DNA of 32,238 nucleotides from Bacteroidota bacterium (GTDB lineage: Bacteria; Bacteroidota; Rhodothermia; Rhodothermales; Bin80), in NCBI GenBank assembly GCA_028873925.1, contig JAPPNA010000032.1, positions 1-32,238 on the forward strand, given 5' to 3'. A program made the position numbers and the translations under genes. Below, piece by piece: positions 22,946 to 31,631 of the stretch; positions within the stretch are counted from its first letter, which is position 1; every line of letters begins with the position of its first letter. Below the pieces are notes generated by a model, which was given only the letters and a program-made list of their open reading frames with translations, had not been told where the DNA came from and made no database searches.

Positions 22946-25795
22946 TCAGAACAGATCCGCAGTCAGCCGGATGTACACCGCGCGACCGTTGTAATCCCAC
23001 GGCAGCTCTCTGGGGTGCAGCTGTCCGAGTCGGCTTACTTCTGCCGGACTGTTCAGAGGTACGGAGTCAAACAGGTTGTTCACCCCAACGGCTGCGCGGT
23101 AGTTGCGGCGGATTGCGTAGCCGAGTTCTCCGCCTGCAATGATCACCTGCCGATAAGTTTCCAGCGCGCTTTGCCCATCTTCAAGTCGACACAGCGTATT
23201 GCCGAAGGCGCAGATCTGGAACCTTGAGTAGTAGTTGAGCCGAACCATGGCATGAACTGATCCCATTTCATGACGTGCCGTCAGCACCGTGCGATGTTTC
23301 GGGCTGAGCGTAAGCATCTCCGTCTGCCGCGCTGGTGTCAACAGGGTCAGCATGACCGGCTGCTGCAGCGGTCGGTTGAGAAAGGTGCGCAGCTGCTTCG
23401 GCTGAGCAAAATCCACCAGCGACAGCTCCGTCCAGTTCCAAGCCAGGCTTGCGCTGGATGATTCTCTGCCTGACCATTCGCGCTGCCATGCCAGAACGAG
23501 GTCGGTACCTCTTGTTCGGGTGTCAAAGTCGTTGGAGTAGAATCGGATTTCGCGGATATTCTGCACGCCGCCCAGCAGATTTGCCTCATCCATGATTGCG
23601 ACCATTTCGTCGGTCATCGGAATGTTGCCCGTCACCGCGATTCTGTCCTTGAAGGTGATGTTAAAGTAATCGAATGTCAGCGTTAGGTCTTCCGAGATCT
23701 CCATGATGGTGCCGAGCGAGACGTTGCGCGACTTCTCCTCTGTCAGTTGCTTACCACCCAGCCCCTGCGCAATGGGATGCGTTGATGGCAGCTGCCCCAC
23801 CTCGATCAGTCCGGTTGTGGGCGAAAAGCCGGTCGTCTGAAACACATTCAGGTTCGCCTGCCCCGGCGTGGGTGCCCGAAAGCCGGTACTGATCGTACCG
23901 CGGAACGCAATTCGGTTCGTGGCCCGGAAAAGCCCGCCGAGCTTGCCGGTCAGCGTGCTGCCGAACTGCTCATAGAAGTTCTCATAGCGGGCCGCCGCAT
24001 AGACGACCCACCGGGCCGAGAGGTCCGCCTCCAAATCCAGATAGAAGGCCACATTAGGGCGGCTCCATCGGCCTGCGAAGCTCGGATTGAGTCCCTGGTA
24101 GCCGTTTGACCCTACGCTGAACCCCTGATCTGAATATGGCCCGGCGTGGTAGGATTCAAGATTCCCCGCCCGACTTTCAAAAGTCTCATCGCGCCAGGTG
24201 AATCCCCAGGCAACGTTAAGCGGTGATGCCAGCGCACCTATTGGAATCGGATAGCTCATCGCCAACGATGCCTCCATCTCCTGCTGCATGTAGCCCCGGG
24301 GCTTGAACGAGGTCGGCGTGTTCGGGCCGTACGAGGCATTGATGGTGTCATAAATGAAGTAGTCCTGCACGCTGCGACCGATGTTCAGATTCACATCCCA
24401 CTTCAGACCTGCATCCGGGCCGCCCTCAACACCAGCCACCATACTCCAGTCCGTCATGTCCGCGCCGAACTGCGGCGTGAATCCACCCGGAAACAGCTCA
24501 TTGAACAGAAAGCAACGGCCGCGATAGTTGCCGACGAAGCCTTGCACCGCGGCGTTGTCCGCATCCAGCCCCGGCAGATCCTCAAGGTCCCGGCAGACGA
24601 CTTCGTCGCTTGGGTCCAGATCAATGACCGCCCGCCGGGCGGATTCTCCTGTGCCGAACCTGAACACGCTCCCCCGCGCGGTCGCCGTCCCCGGCGCACG
24701 AAAATAAAATCCGTACTCCGCGGTACGTTGCGCGAACCCTCCGAAGGTATAGGCGCGCAGGGTATTGCCGATCAGCAGTCCGGCATTGGCAAACCCTGTC
24801 CACGAATCGCGCACTTCCGGGCTGCCCCATATGTGTGCAGGATTCTTCACCGGATAGCCTCTTGAGGCAAGGAGTGCCGCATCGGCGCGCTGCGCGCTGC
24901 GCCCGGTGGGCCCGACATCTCTGCCTTCCAGACTCAGGTTGAGATATCCATGTTCGGTCAGTGGCAATCCGACATTTGCAGCGAGATGGCCGTAGCGTCC
25001 GTCTCCGTGCGTGTACTGTCCCCCCTGCATCCTGACCACCAGACCGCGGACTGAATCCCGGAGTCGGAGATTCAGGACACCGGCGACCGCATCTGCGCCG
25101 TACTGGGCGGAGGCACCATCGCGCAGAATCTCGATCTGCTTGACCGCAATGCTCGGAATCGTGTTGAGGTCAGGGCCTTGCGCGCCCTTGTTGAGCGCGC
25201 TTCCGCTGAGCGCGATAGAGCTCGAGCGGTGCCGCCGTTTGCCGTTGATGAGGACAACGACATTGTCCGTCGGCAAACCGCGCATGGTGGCTGGACGAAC
25301 AAGCGCTGCTTCGTCTCCACCGCTGTTGCCCACATTGTACGATGGCACATGTGTGCGCAGGATATCGTCCATGTCGGTGGTTGCCACATTGGCCAGGTCG
25401 GATGGCCCCAGCACATCCACCGGCACCACGGAATCCTTAACCATTCGCGGCAGTCTTCGGGTGCCCACGACGACCATTTCGTTGAGCCCCAGTACGCTTT
25501 CGCGCAACCGGACAATCAGCGGGGACGCATCCGGCGGAACATCGAGTGTCAGCGTCCGGTAGCCGACAAAGCGGAAAATCAGCGTCACGGATTCGGAAAC
25601 CGGATTCAACTCAAATCTGCCATCAGCATTGGTAACAGTGCCTGTGTCGGTTCCCTGTATGGCCACCGTGACACCCGGCATCAGTTCGCCTGTGTTGGCA
25701 TCGGTCACGATGCCAGTGATGGCGCGCTGCGCATTGGTCAAAGGACAGGCCAGGAGGGCAACGCTGAAAAGCAGAAGAATTCGCATCAAATTCAT
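22946..25795 (-). CDS. TonB-dependent outer membrane receptor
   Basis: The roughly 949-aa protein starts at ATG 25795 with a signal peptide (NLMRILLLFSVALLACPLTNAQ). A carboxypeptidase-regulatory-like domain follows (ITGIVTDANTGELMPGVTVAIQGT to about residue 105), then a plug domain (DILRTHVPSYNVG, NGKRRHRSS, VKQIEILRDGASAQYGADAVAGVLNL) and a long beta-barrel ending in a Phe (TADLF). It imports a large substrate such as a siderophore, vitamin, peptide or glycan across the outer membrane with TonB energy. No SusD-like lipoprotein is adjacent, so a glycan role is not supported. The frame stays open 34 codons upstream (to 25897), but the signal peptide fixes the start. The ending at the barrel C-terminus looks complete. 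Confidence 0.95.
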   Translation of the reverse strand: MNLMRILLLFSVALLACPLTNAQRAITGIVTDANTGELMPGVTVAIQGTDTGTVTNADGRFELNPVSESVTLIFRFVGYRTLTLDVPPDASPLIVRLRESVLGLNEMVVVGTRRLPRMVKDSVVPVDVLGPSDLANVATTDMDDILRTHVPSYNVGNSGGDEAALVRPATMRGLPTDNVVVLINGKRRHRSSSIALSGSALNKGAQGPDLNTIPSIAVKQIEILRDGASAQYGADAVAGVLNLRLRDSVRGLVVRMQGGQYTHGDGRYGHLAANVGLPLTEHGYLNLSLEGRDVGPTGRSAQRADAALLASRGYPVKNPAHIWGSPEVRDSWTGFANAGLLIGNTLRAYTFGGFAQRTAEYGFYFRAPGTATARGSVFRFGTGESARRAVIDLDPSDEVVCRDLEDLPGLDADNAAVQGFVGNYRGRCFLFNELFPGGFTPQFGADMTDWSMVAGVEGGPDAGLKWDVNLNIGRSVQDYFIYDTINASYGPNTPTSFKPRGYMQQEMEASLAMSYPIPIGALASPLNVAWGFTWRDETFESRAGNLESYHAGPYSDQGFSVGSNGYQGLNPSFAGRWSRPNVAFYLDLEADLSARWVVYAAARYENFYEQFGSTLTGKLGGLFRATNRIAFRGTISTGFRAPTPGQANLNVFQTTGFSPTTGLIEVGQLPSTHPIAQGLGGKQLTEEKSRNVSLGTIMEISEDLTLTFDYFNITFKDRIAVTGNIPMTDEMVAIMDEANLLGGVQNIREIRFYSNDFDTRTRGTDLVLAWQREWSGRESSSASLAWNWTELSLVDFAQPKQLRTFLNRPLQQPVMLTLLTPARQTEMLTLSPKHRTVLTARHEMGSVHAMVRLNYYSRFQICAFGNTLCRLEDGQSALETYRQVIIAGGELGYAIRRNYRAAVGVNNLFDSVPLNSPAEVSRLGQLHPRELPWDYNGRAVYIRLTADLF

Positions 25796-26406
25796 GAAAT
25801 CATTGCGACCGGTAATGCCTCGTGCTGGCCTTCCATACGGCCCAACGGGCTCCAGGAATGCAGGCAGATCCGCCGGCTGTCCCAAGGCCATTCCCAAAAA
25901 TATCCATGCGTCGTGTTCTCCTCAGCAGGTACCCAGACAAATCGCTGATCGTCCGTTGAATACTGTACACGGCAACGAGTCATCCGGTCTGGATCGTCCT
26001 GATTGCAAACAGAGTAGACTGGACGGCAGGTACGACTCAGGCAACCCCTGCAAGGTACGACTGCAACGGTTTGAAACAAATCCTGCACGGGAATGCTGAC
26101 TTATAGGGCTGCTAACCTGCCGGGTTTCGCGTCCGGGAATTGCTGCCGGATACATGCTGCCAACAAGTGCGGATTCCATTTCGCTTGCCTTGATACACGT
26201 CTGTCACTGCAGTTGACCGGGCAGAGTCTGGAGTGCGGTCGACTGGCGGCAACGCATCGGGAAGGGACGCACGGTGTGCGGGCAACTGTGGCAGGCGGGA
26301 CTGAGCGTTTGAGCGCTTGCTGGCTTGAAGCGGAGTTAACATGGCCATCTGCACCCAATGTCTTGTTCCAGCGTAAATCGAGCCGACACATGGACCGAGT
26401 CTGAAT
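25796..26406. other. 610-base intergenic stretch upstream of the TonB receptor
   Basis: It should hold the promoters of the receptor (minus) and of the Panacea pseudogene (plus). A short direct repeat, AGGTACGACT, occurs twice around 26028-26062. A few open frames on both strands overlap one another and match no family. No RNA gene was recognised. Confidence 0.4.
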
Positions 26407-27039
26407 ATGCCAGAAGTTCTTGAGCGGGCGGTTGGAATTACTCCTCGTCCGGATTTCAGTGATCTGGAAAAGAATCCCTGCACCGCAGAGGAAGTCGTGG
26501 CACTATTCATGCTGGCGAGAGCGCTCAACAGCGGCGGAAGGCGACTCACGCTGCTGGAAATCAATAAGCTTGTTTTCATCGCGCACGGCTGGATCCTGGG
26601 TGCCCTTGATCGACCGCTGATTGACAACAGGCTTGACCAGATTCAGGCCTGATCAATAGGCCCGGCAGTCGTCAACCTGCACTTTATGCTCAATAAACGG
26701 GGCTCCGAATCGTTGAATCTGTACGATTTCTATTCGTTGCTGTCCCGCACTTCCAATCCCTTGAATCGGATTCTCTTGCCGGGACCCGGGCAAGTGAGAC
26801 CGATAGGCTTGACGCAACTTGACCAGAACTCTGAGGTGATGGAGGGCTTGAATTGGATTTTTGACACCTATACGCGGTATAGCGGCGGCCAGTTAATTAC
26901 CCTTACGACCTAAGCAGATGGCCCATGGGCAAGGTGCTATCGGCCCGGTATCTTGGGACGCTGGGGACTGGTGCGCGGTGGGCCGTATATTCCAGACTAC
27001 AATATCTGGGATTATTATCGGAGGAGGCTGGGCGGATAG
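26407..27039 (+). pseudogene. Panacea-domain (SocA-like) antitoxin gene with two in-frame stops
   Basis: One continuous frame from ATG 26407 to TAG 27037-27039 is interrupted by TGA at 26650-26652 and TAA at 26911-26913. The first part has LTLLEINKLVFIAHGWILGALDRPLIDN (residues 48-75), the KLxYyaHgW.La..grPLf signature of Panacea (DUF4065) proteins. After the first stop comes SIGPAVVNLHF, where relatives read A-W-x-x-GP-V-V, so TGA stands where the conserved Trp (TGG) is expected. After the second stop comes ADGPWARCYRPG, matching the usual THxxGxPW end. Panacea domains neutralise many unrelated toxins and are also found in SocA, a proteolytic adaptor. With both stops the product would be an 81-residue fragment. 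A small membrane protein is encoded downstream. Confidence 0.75.
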
Positions 27040-27281
27040 CACCGAATACGCCGTGGGATCGGCCGGACACTGATCCCGCAGAGGTTCAGCCTTCAAGCCT
27101 TGTGGGCGGAGCAATTGGTTTCGCCAGCTTTGAATTCAACAAGTTCAGCACAGGGGTGAAATGGTTTGTCCGCTGGTCTTCGCTCGGAGTGGGGGTCATG
27201 TTTGGGCTCAATTACGGATCGGCTCAGCTGCGGCGCGCCGGGTGTCAGTGGTGGCCCCAATCCACGGCATTCTGCGAATGA
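26925..27281 (+). CDS. Possible small protein between the Panacea gene and the membrane ORF
   Basis: This 118-codon frame overlaps the 3' end of the Panacea pseudogene in another frame, so its first third is probably not translated as such. The later part (SLVGGAIGFASFEFNKFSTGVKW, then a hydrophobic SSLGVGVMFGLNYG) looks protein-like. Its stop overlaps the next start in an ATGA arrangement, the only reason to list it. The true start is not clear. Family unknown. Confidence 0.25.
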   Translation: MGKVLSARYLGTLGTGARWAVYSRLQYLGLLSEEAGRIAPNTPWDRPDTDPAEVQPSSLVGGAIGFASFEFNKFSTGVKWFVRWSSLGVGVMFGLNYGSAQLRRAGCQWWPQSTAFCE

Positions 27282-27514
27282 CGGCTCAGATCGCGGAAAT
27301 TGATCCGACTGCTGTTGGTGCCGAAACAGATTGGCCACTCTTGGTCTTGGGTGGGATGGCTACTGTCATCATTCTGATTACCGCTTGTGCTATTGCAGGG
27401 CATATATTGTCGCGGAAAGAACGAAAGGGATCCACGATTCTTTCTGGAATTGCGGGGATCTTCATGGTCGCCCTTGCAATTGTGAGCGTTATAGTGCTGA
27501 TCTGGATTTTGTAG
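27278..27514 (+). CDS. Small two-helix membrane protein, candidate toxin partner
   Basis: The 78-aa protein from ATG 27278 has an acidic N-terminus (MTAQIAEIDPTAVGAETDW) and two hydrophobic helices, LLVLGGMATVIILITACAIAG (about 21-41) and ILSGIAGIFMVALAIVSVIV (about 54-73). They are joined by a basic loop, HILSRKERKGST. It follows the Panacea pseudogene on the same strand. Panacea antitoxins are known to be paired with diverse toxins, including small membrane-acting ones, so a toxin role is a reasonable inference from position and size. No family was recognised. The frame continues upstream to 27161, but with no good start site. Confidence 0.5.
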   Translation: MTAQIAEIDPTAVGAETDWPLLVLGGMATVIILITACAIAGHILSRKERKGSTILSGIAGIFMVALAIVSVIVLIWIL

Positions 27515-27974
27515 CGTCAGGAGTTGAAGGTCCAGGCTGCGGGAATTGGACCTGGTAAATTGAGCGGCGAGGTACCGTTTTGACCATGTGCCCGGGTTAA
27601 CTGCGGGCCAGATCGTTAACCCGGAGGCACCTGCCGAAGAGTTGACCTGCCGGAAGAGCACCATTAACTGCGGATAGAGGGACCAAAGTTCGTCCGCGGT
27701 TCACTGGCACGGCTCGGAATTAGCAATGGTCATCAAATTATGGCAATCCTGTCGGTTAGACTTTACCGGCCATAAAGGCACGGCTACCGATACTGCCCAC
27801 ACTGCGGCCGGCCTTGCCGCGGTTGGTCGCGCTGCTCAAAGAGTAGGTCGACCCGGGCAGTAATGCGATGGCCCGGCGGGAGTATGAACATCCCAATTTG
27901 TTGATGCGCGGGTACGGCGCACAGGCCCTGACGACCACATTGCTAAGGTGGTGAGAGCGGCTCGGGAACAAGGA
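27515..27974. other. 460-base gap without a clear gene
   Basis: The gap lies between the membrane ORF and the convergent HsdR_N-type gene. Apart from the long inverted repeat at 27588-27630, only a minus-strand frame of 71 codons (27756-27971) is open. It is rich in Ser and Arg and matches nothing known. It could be a remnant. Confidence 0.4.
27588..27630. terminator. Long inverted repeat downstream of the membrane ORF
   Basis: CCGGGTTAAC (27592-27601) and GTTAACCCGG (27615-27624) form a perfect 10-bp stem with a 13-base loop. Four further pairs (GTGC/GCAC) extend it across a two-base bulge to 27588 and 27630. It stands about 75 bases after the membrane ORF stop. It lacks a T-run, so termination would need Rho or be inefficient. 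An operator or recombination site is the alternative. Confidence 0.4.
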
Positions 27975-28895
27975 TTAGGGCGTACTCAAATGGGCATCCC
28001 TGTTGGGATCCTTTTCAAATCTGTCCAATAGTGATCTTGCAATCTTGAGGATGCTGGCTGATGAGTGATGACCTTCCACATACAGTGGTGTCCCCCTTAA
28101 CTGCATGGGCGAAGTAAATGGAGAGCCGTTCCGGTGGATTGGCTCGGCATTTACCAAGAAGCGCCTGGATTTGGTGGTTGATTGTAACGGCAGATCAGCT
28201 TCTGAGAGAAGCCTGTCTGCATAAAGTTGTCCGACAATTTCAAAGAGAATTTCTTTCCAATAATTGAGGGATCGGACACTGCCATCCCAGAGACGCAGGG
28301 ATGCCGGGCAAGGTTGCCCCGTCGGGCTGGGGAAGTTTCCAAGGCTTATCCATTCTGGGCCATTGGGTGGGTCAGGGGGCGGCTTGGGATCGGGATCCTT
28401 CGCCCGAACAACCTGGCCGGAGCGGATGTTGGGGCACCACAGACAGAGCAGACGAAGGGCGCTCTGATGGACCGGATCACTGCCGATGGACACATCCAGA
28501 ATTATCTTGTCTGGCAAAGGTTTCTGTTCAAAGACTGAATACAGCTCCCATTGGTCTCCGTTGGACAGCCCAGCGTAGGCAATGCCTTCCATCATTGCGC
28601 AGGTGAGCATCTGCTCGCGGTGGTCGTTGGAGAGCGGGTCGCCCAGCTTCTTGGCCTCCAGTATGGCAGCGGGCTTTCCACGCGGTCCCAACAGAGCGTA
28701 ATCCACATATTTCTTATTGATCTGGTATTCCGGTGTTACGCAGTCCAGATCGGATACATCCCAGCCAAGCACCCGCAGCAGCGGGTCAATCAGAGCCATG
28801 CGCGTGCGTGTTTCATTTTGGCTGAGGCTGGTGCCGTGCGTCTTGATACGGGCCTGCAATCGCTCAATGCAGGTCGTTAGGGGGTCCAAGATCAT
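27975..28895 (-). CDS. HsdR_N-type PD-(D/E)XK nuclease-like protein
   Basis: The 306-aa protein from ATG 28895 (MILDPLTTCIERLQ) has the N-terminal domain of type I restriction R subunits: Glu28 in NETRTRMALIDPLLRVLGWD, Asp65 in KYVDYALLG and the Glu80-x-Lys82 pair in AAILEAKKLGDPL. These fit the PD-(D/E)XK nuclease core. QMLTCAMMEGIAYAGLSNGDQWELYSV is also typical of the family. The C-terminal 150 residues are different, with a Pro-rich linker (PDPKPPPDPPNGPEW). There are no helicase motifs, and no hsdM or hsdS is near, so this is a stand-alone nuclease-like protein, perhaps part of a defense system. The frame is open to 29129, but the extension looks non-coding. Confidence 0.8.
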   Translation of the reverse strand: MILDPLTTCIERLQARIKTHGTSLSQNETRTRMALIDPLLRVLGWDVSDLDCVTPEYQINKKYVDYALLGPRGKPAAILEAKKLGDPLSNDHREQMLTCAMMEGIAYAGLSNGDQWELYSVFEQKPLPDKIILDVSIGSDPVHQSALRLLCLWCPNIRSGQVVRAKDPDPKPPPDPPNGPEWISLGNFPSPTGQPCPASLRLWDGSVRSLNYWKEILFEIVGQLYADRLLSEADLPLQSTTKSRRFLVNAEPIHRNGSPFTSPMQLRGTPLYVEGHHSSASILKIARSLLDRFEKDPNRDAHLSTP

Positions 28896-28930
28896 CTTCA
28901 AGCGGTTATCAATGGGGTGCAAATATACGG

Positions 28931-28954
28931 AAAACAAAAAGGGGGCGGGCCCCC
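28931..28954 (-). terminator. Intrinsic terminator-like hairpin before the HsdR_N gene
   Basis: On the minus strand, GGGGG-CCCG-CCCCC (28954-28941) is followed by TTTTTGTTTT (28940-28931). This is a short GC stem with a T-run in the right place. It stands 36 bases before the start codon of the HsdR_N-type gene on the same strand. It could end transcripts arriving from upstream or attenuate the gene. There is no intact gene directly upstream on that strand within 700 bases. Confidence 0.45.
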
Positions 28955-29653
28955 ACCCCTTGAAGCGGCAGTCCAACGGTCTACCAAAGACCCATTCCGC
29001 CGATACTGTGAGGTCAGTGACCGCGCAACAGATTTGGGTCAGTTTCGGCACTTGAATGGCATACCCACGGTTAGCGTGCATTTTGCCTGCGGAACACCTG
29101 CGGAGCGGCGATTTGTATGACTTGGGCATATCTCGGCCGGGCTCACCGAGGAGCCAGCTGGATCAGGGTTAATCTTGAAGAATCCGCTTTGCCGGCGGCG
29201 ACCGTTGCACCAGGCCATCGGAGGCCCATTGTTCAATGCTGATCGTCAGCATGGCGGCATAGCCTCTCCAAATGATTTCATGACCCGCCGCCGGGCCCTG
29301 CGATCATTAGGCGCGGTTGCCCCGTTTTCAGATATGAGCGGTCGCGTATGCGGCCTTCACTGCCGCGCGCCACCTGGTGGAGCATGCGTCATCTACCCGG
29401 CAATCCCATCCAGACTCACGGTAACCTGTCCTCGGGGCAGAGATGCGTCCAAGCCGTGCGCATGATGCGCCGCATCGAGGCGGCTCCGCCGGCCAATCAT
29501 ATGCGGCCTGTAGACGCAGCTGAACAATTGCCCCGGCACTATCCAGTGCACCGCAATTGACCTGACAGCAGCTCGCGGTCGCAATATGCCTACCATGTAC
29601 CTGGAGGTAAGTTGGTTTTGTGCGAGCCGGGCAGGCCTTAGCGTACTAACAGA
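28955..29653. other. 700-base gap without a recognisable gene
   Basis: Short frames on both strands (for example 29039-29236 minus and 29175-29465 plus) overlap and match no family. It separates the HsdR_N-type gene from the split AAA ATPase on the same strand. No repeats, terminal inverted repeats or RNA genes were seen. Confidence 0.4.
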
Positions 29654-31000
29654 TCACGATCCCCGCGACAATGCACCCTCGTCAGAGCCGAATCCGACGC
29701 TGAGATGGCGAGGCTTACCGCCGCTTTCCAGGCTCGATTCAATCTGACGCTGAAAGTCTTCGTCGACCAGGTTGTATGTGTCAATCACTGCCTTTTTCAC
29801 CCACTGCCAGAATCTCCGCGCTTTTCCGGGTTTGGCGATCGCCCTACCCACTGCCGGCTCAACGAGGTAACGAGCCATGGAAGGAATGGGCACATAGTGC
29901 CCTCCGTTCAAACGATCCGCCTGCACGCCCTGAGAAACCAGGGCCGAAAGGCAGTGCGATGCCGATGGCGTTGCCTCTCGCCCCCTAAAGCGCAGCACAT
30001 CGATCAATTGATCGTGATCGAATTCCTGCCCCATCCCTGCACCTCCAATCAACATTCCGAGCAGTGTAAGCGCATCCTCGGGTCCCCCTGATGCGCGGAG
30101 CCCGTAATACTCCCGCTTATAGCGTTCCACTGCGTCGCGAACGGCCTCCAGGGCCTGCGTTGTGGGATTGGACCCATGCTCCGCAAGATAGTCACGCACT
30201 GCCGCCACGCAACTCATGATGTGTTGAGGGAAATTGTCCGATAGTTGGGCGAGGATTGTGGACCATGCACCCTTATGATCTGATTCGCAGTCTACCTCAT
30301 CCAGCCATTGCATCAAAATCCGCCTGGTCGACTGATCACTAAGCTAACCTATATTCCAGACGCAGGCGAGTTCCAGCCGTGATGCCCCCCGCTTGCGCAG
30401 GCCCTCCCATGTGTTGCTGAGGCCTCCCAGCACAAGCACAACTCTGCGCCCCGTCCGACCATCAATTAAGTCGTTCAGCGCATCCCTCATCTCAAGTCCA
30501 GAGGCGTGATCCGAAGAATCCAGCAGGTGCTGCGCTTCATCCAAGATCAGCAGTAATCGCGTCTTTAAAGGCAGTCGGTCGCGGATGGCCCCAGTTACCG
30601 TCTGTGTCCCGGAAATCCGATGAGTGACACCTGTCTTAGCGAGAACCGCATCAGTGTTCAGATGTCTGTCAGTACTCTCTACATAGTCTCCACCCAATAC
30701 CTGTGCCATACGCGCGGGGGATTCCAAGTCACGGGGCTTGAGATAAACAACCCGCCAGCCCGCATCATGGGTCTGTGCAGCTATATGCGCAAGCAGTGTC
30801 GTCTTTCCCGCACCTGGCGGGCCCTGAAAGAGGATCGCAGCTCCCGGTTCATTCAAGCGGGTCACACTGGTGAGCACATTCCCGACGAAACGTGTATGCG
30901 CGCCGCGACCGTGAAATATTTTTGTCTGTCCGCGATCCCTAAAGCGCCGCTCCTGAGTGAGCGTGCGCGCCGGGGCCATTCGTTCCGTATCCCGCATCAT
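29654..31000 (-). pseudogene. AAA ATPase split by an in-frame TAG
   Basis: The first half (ATG 31000 or 30997, 218 codons) contains Walker A GPPGAGKTT (60-68), Walker B LLLILDEAQHL (149-159) and a sensor-like LGGLSNT (191-197). It stops at TAG 30346-30344 after VWNIG. The same frame continues without a shift: LSDQSTRRILMQWL, DNFPQHIMSCVAAVRDYLAEHG, then a helical tail and a winged-helix-like end (VPIPSMARYLVEP) to 29654. Read through, it gives one ORC/Cdc6- or TniB-like ATPase of about 448 residues, the usual size for this group of accessory AAA proteins, where L.D...R.IL.DWL belongs right after the core. It is therefore a nonsense change in one gene and not two genes. A TTG at 30316 could restart the second half. 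Confidence 0.75.
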
Positions 31001-31631
31001 AGTCCTGCAATTTACACATCACGAATTACCGGCCTCCGACCGGTATCGTTTCGACACTCGGGTCTTTTGCACAATTCCGGAGCCAAACATTTCCGGCTCG
31101 TATTGACAGCACCGACATCCATGCGGCGAACAGCATCTTGATGGTCTCGGAAGCCGGGGCATCTGCACATGGAGGTTGCAGGGTTGCCGGGCCTGTGAAA
31201 CAGGCAAAACCTTCAATTCATGAGTTCTGCAGGCTCCTAGGTGCAGACGCAGACCATCGGCATTTCCCGCCCTTGGTCTGCCATCACCCCACTCTATTTG
31301 GGGTAGACCCCATGCGGGTCGACATTCCGTTTGGTTACATGTGGCTGCCGTACTACTCTCGCCGCCTGCGCGAGCGTCCCGAAAACATCCTGTGCCTGCC
31401 GGGCAACCTGGTCCGCAGGTAGGTCGGTAACGGCCTGTCCAGCGCCGACGGGAACCACGCAGCAAAGGGCGGATCTGCCGGGTGCCCCTCGGGGAAGTCT
31501 ACAGGCAATCAAGGGAAGGCAGGTCGCGGCTGCCTCCCCGGGCGGGCCCGTTCAAAAAGAAATTTCCGGAATACATGGCTTTTCTGTATTTTCTCGCTGT
31601 CTTTCCCCGCGCAGGCAATGCGAGTATCACA
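31001..31631. other. 630-base gap without a convincing gene
   Basis: The region separates the divergent AAA ATPase and thioredoxin-like genes. Overlapping open frames exist on both strands (31019-31465 minus, 31138-31422 plus, 31294-31512 minus), but none has a recognisable motif or start signal. No hairpin with a T-run was seen. Confidence 0.35.

Noticed and set aside
26650-26652. TGA read as Trp (genetic code change)
   Set aside because: gatB and other intact genes end in TGA, and the other interrupted genes use TAA and TAG, so a code change does not explain the pattern.
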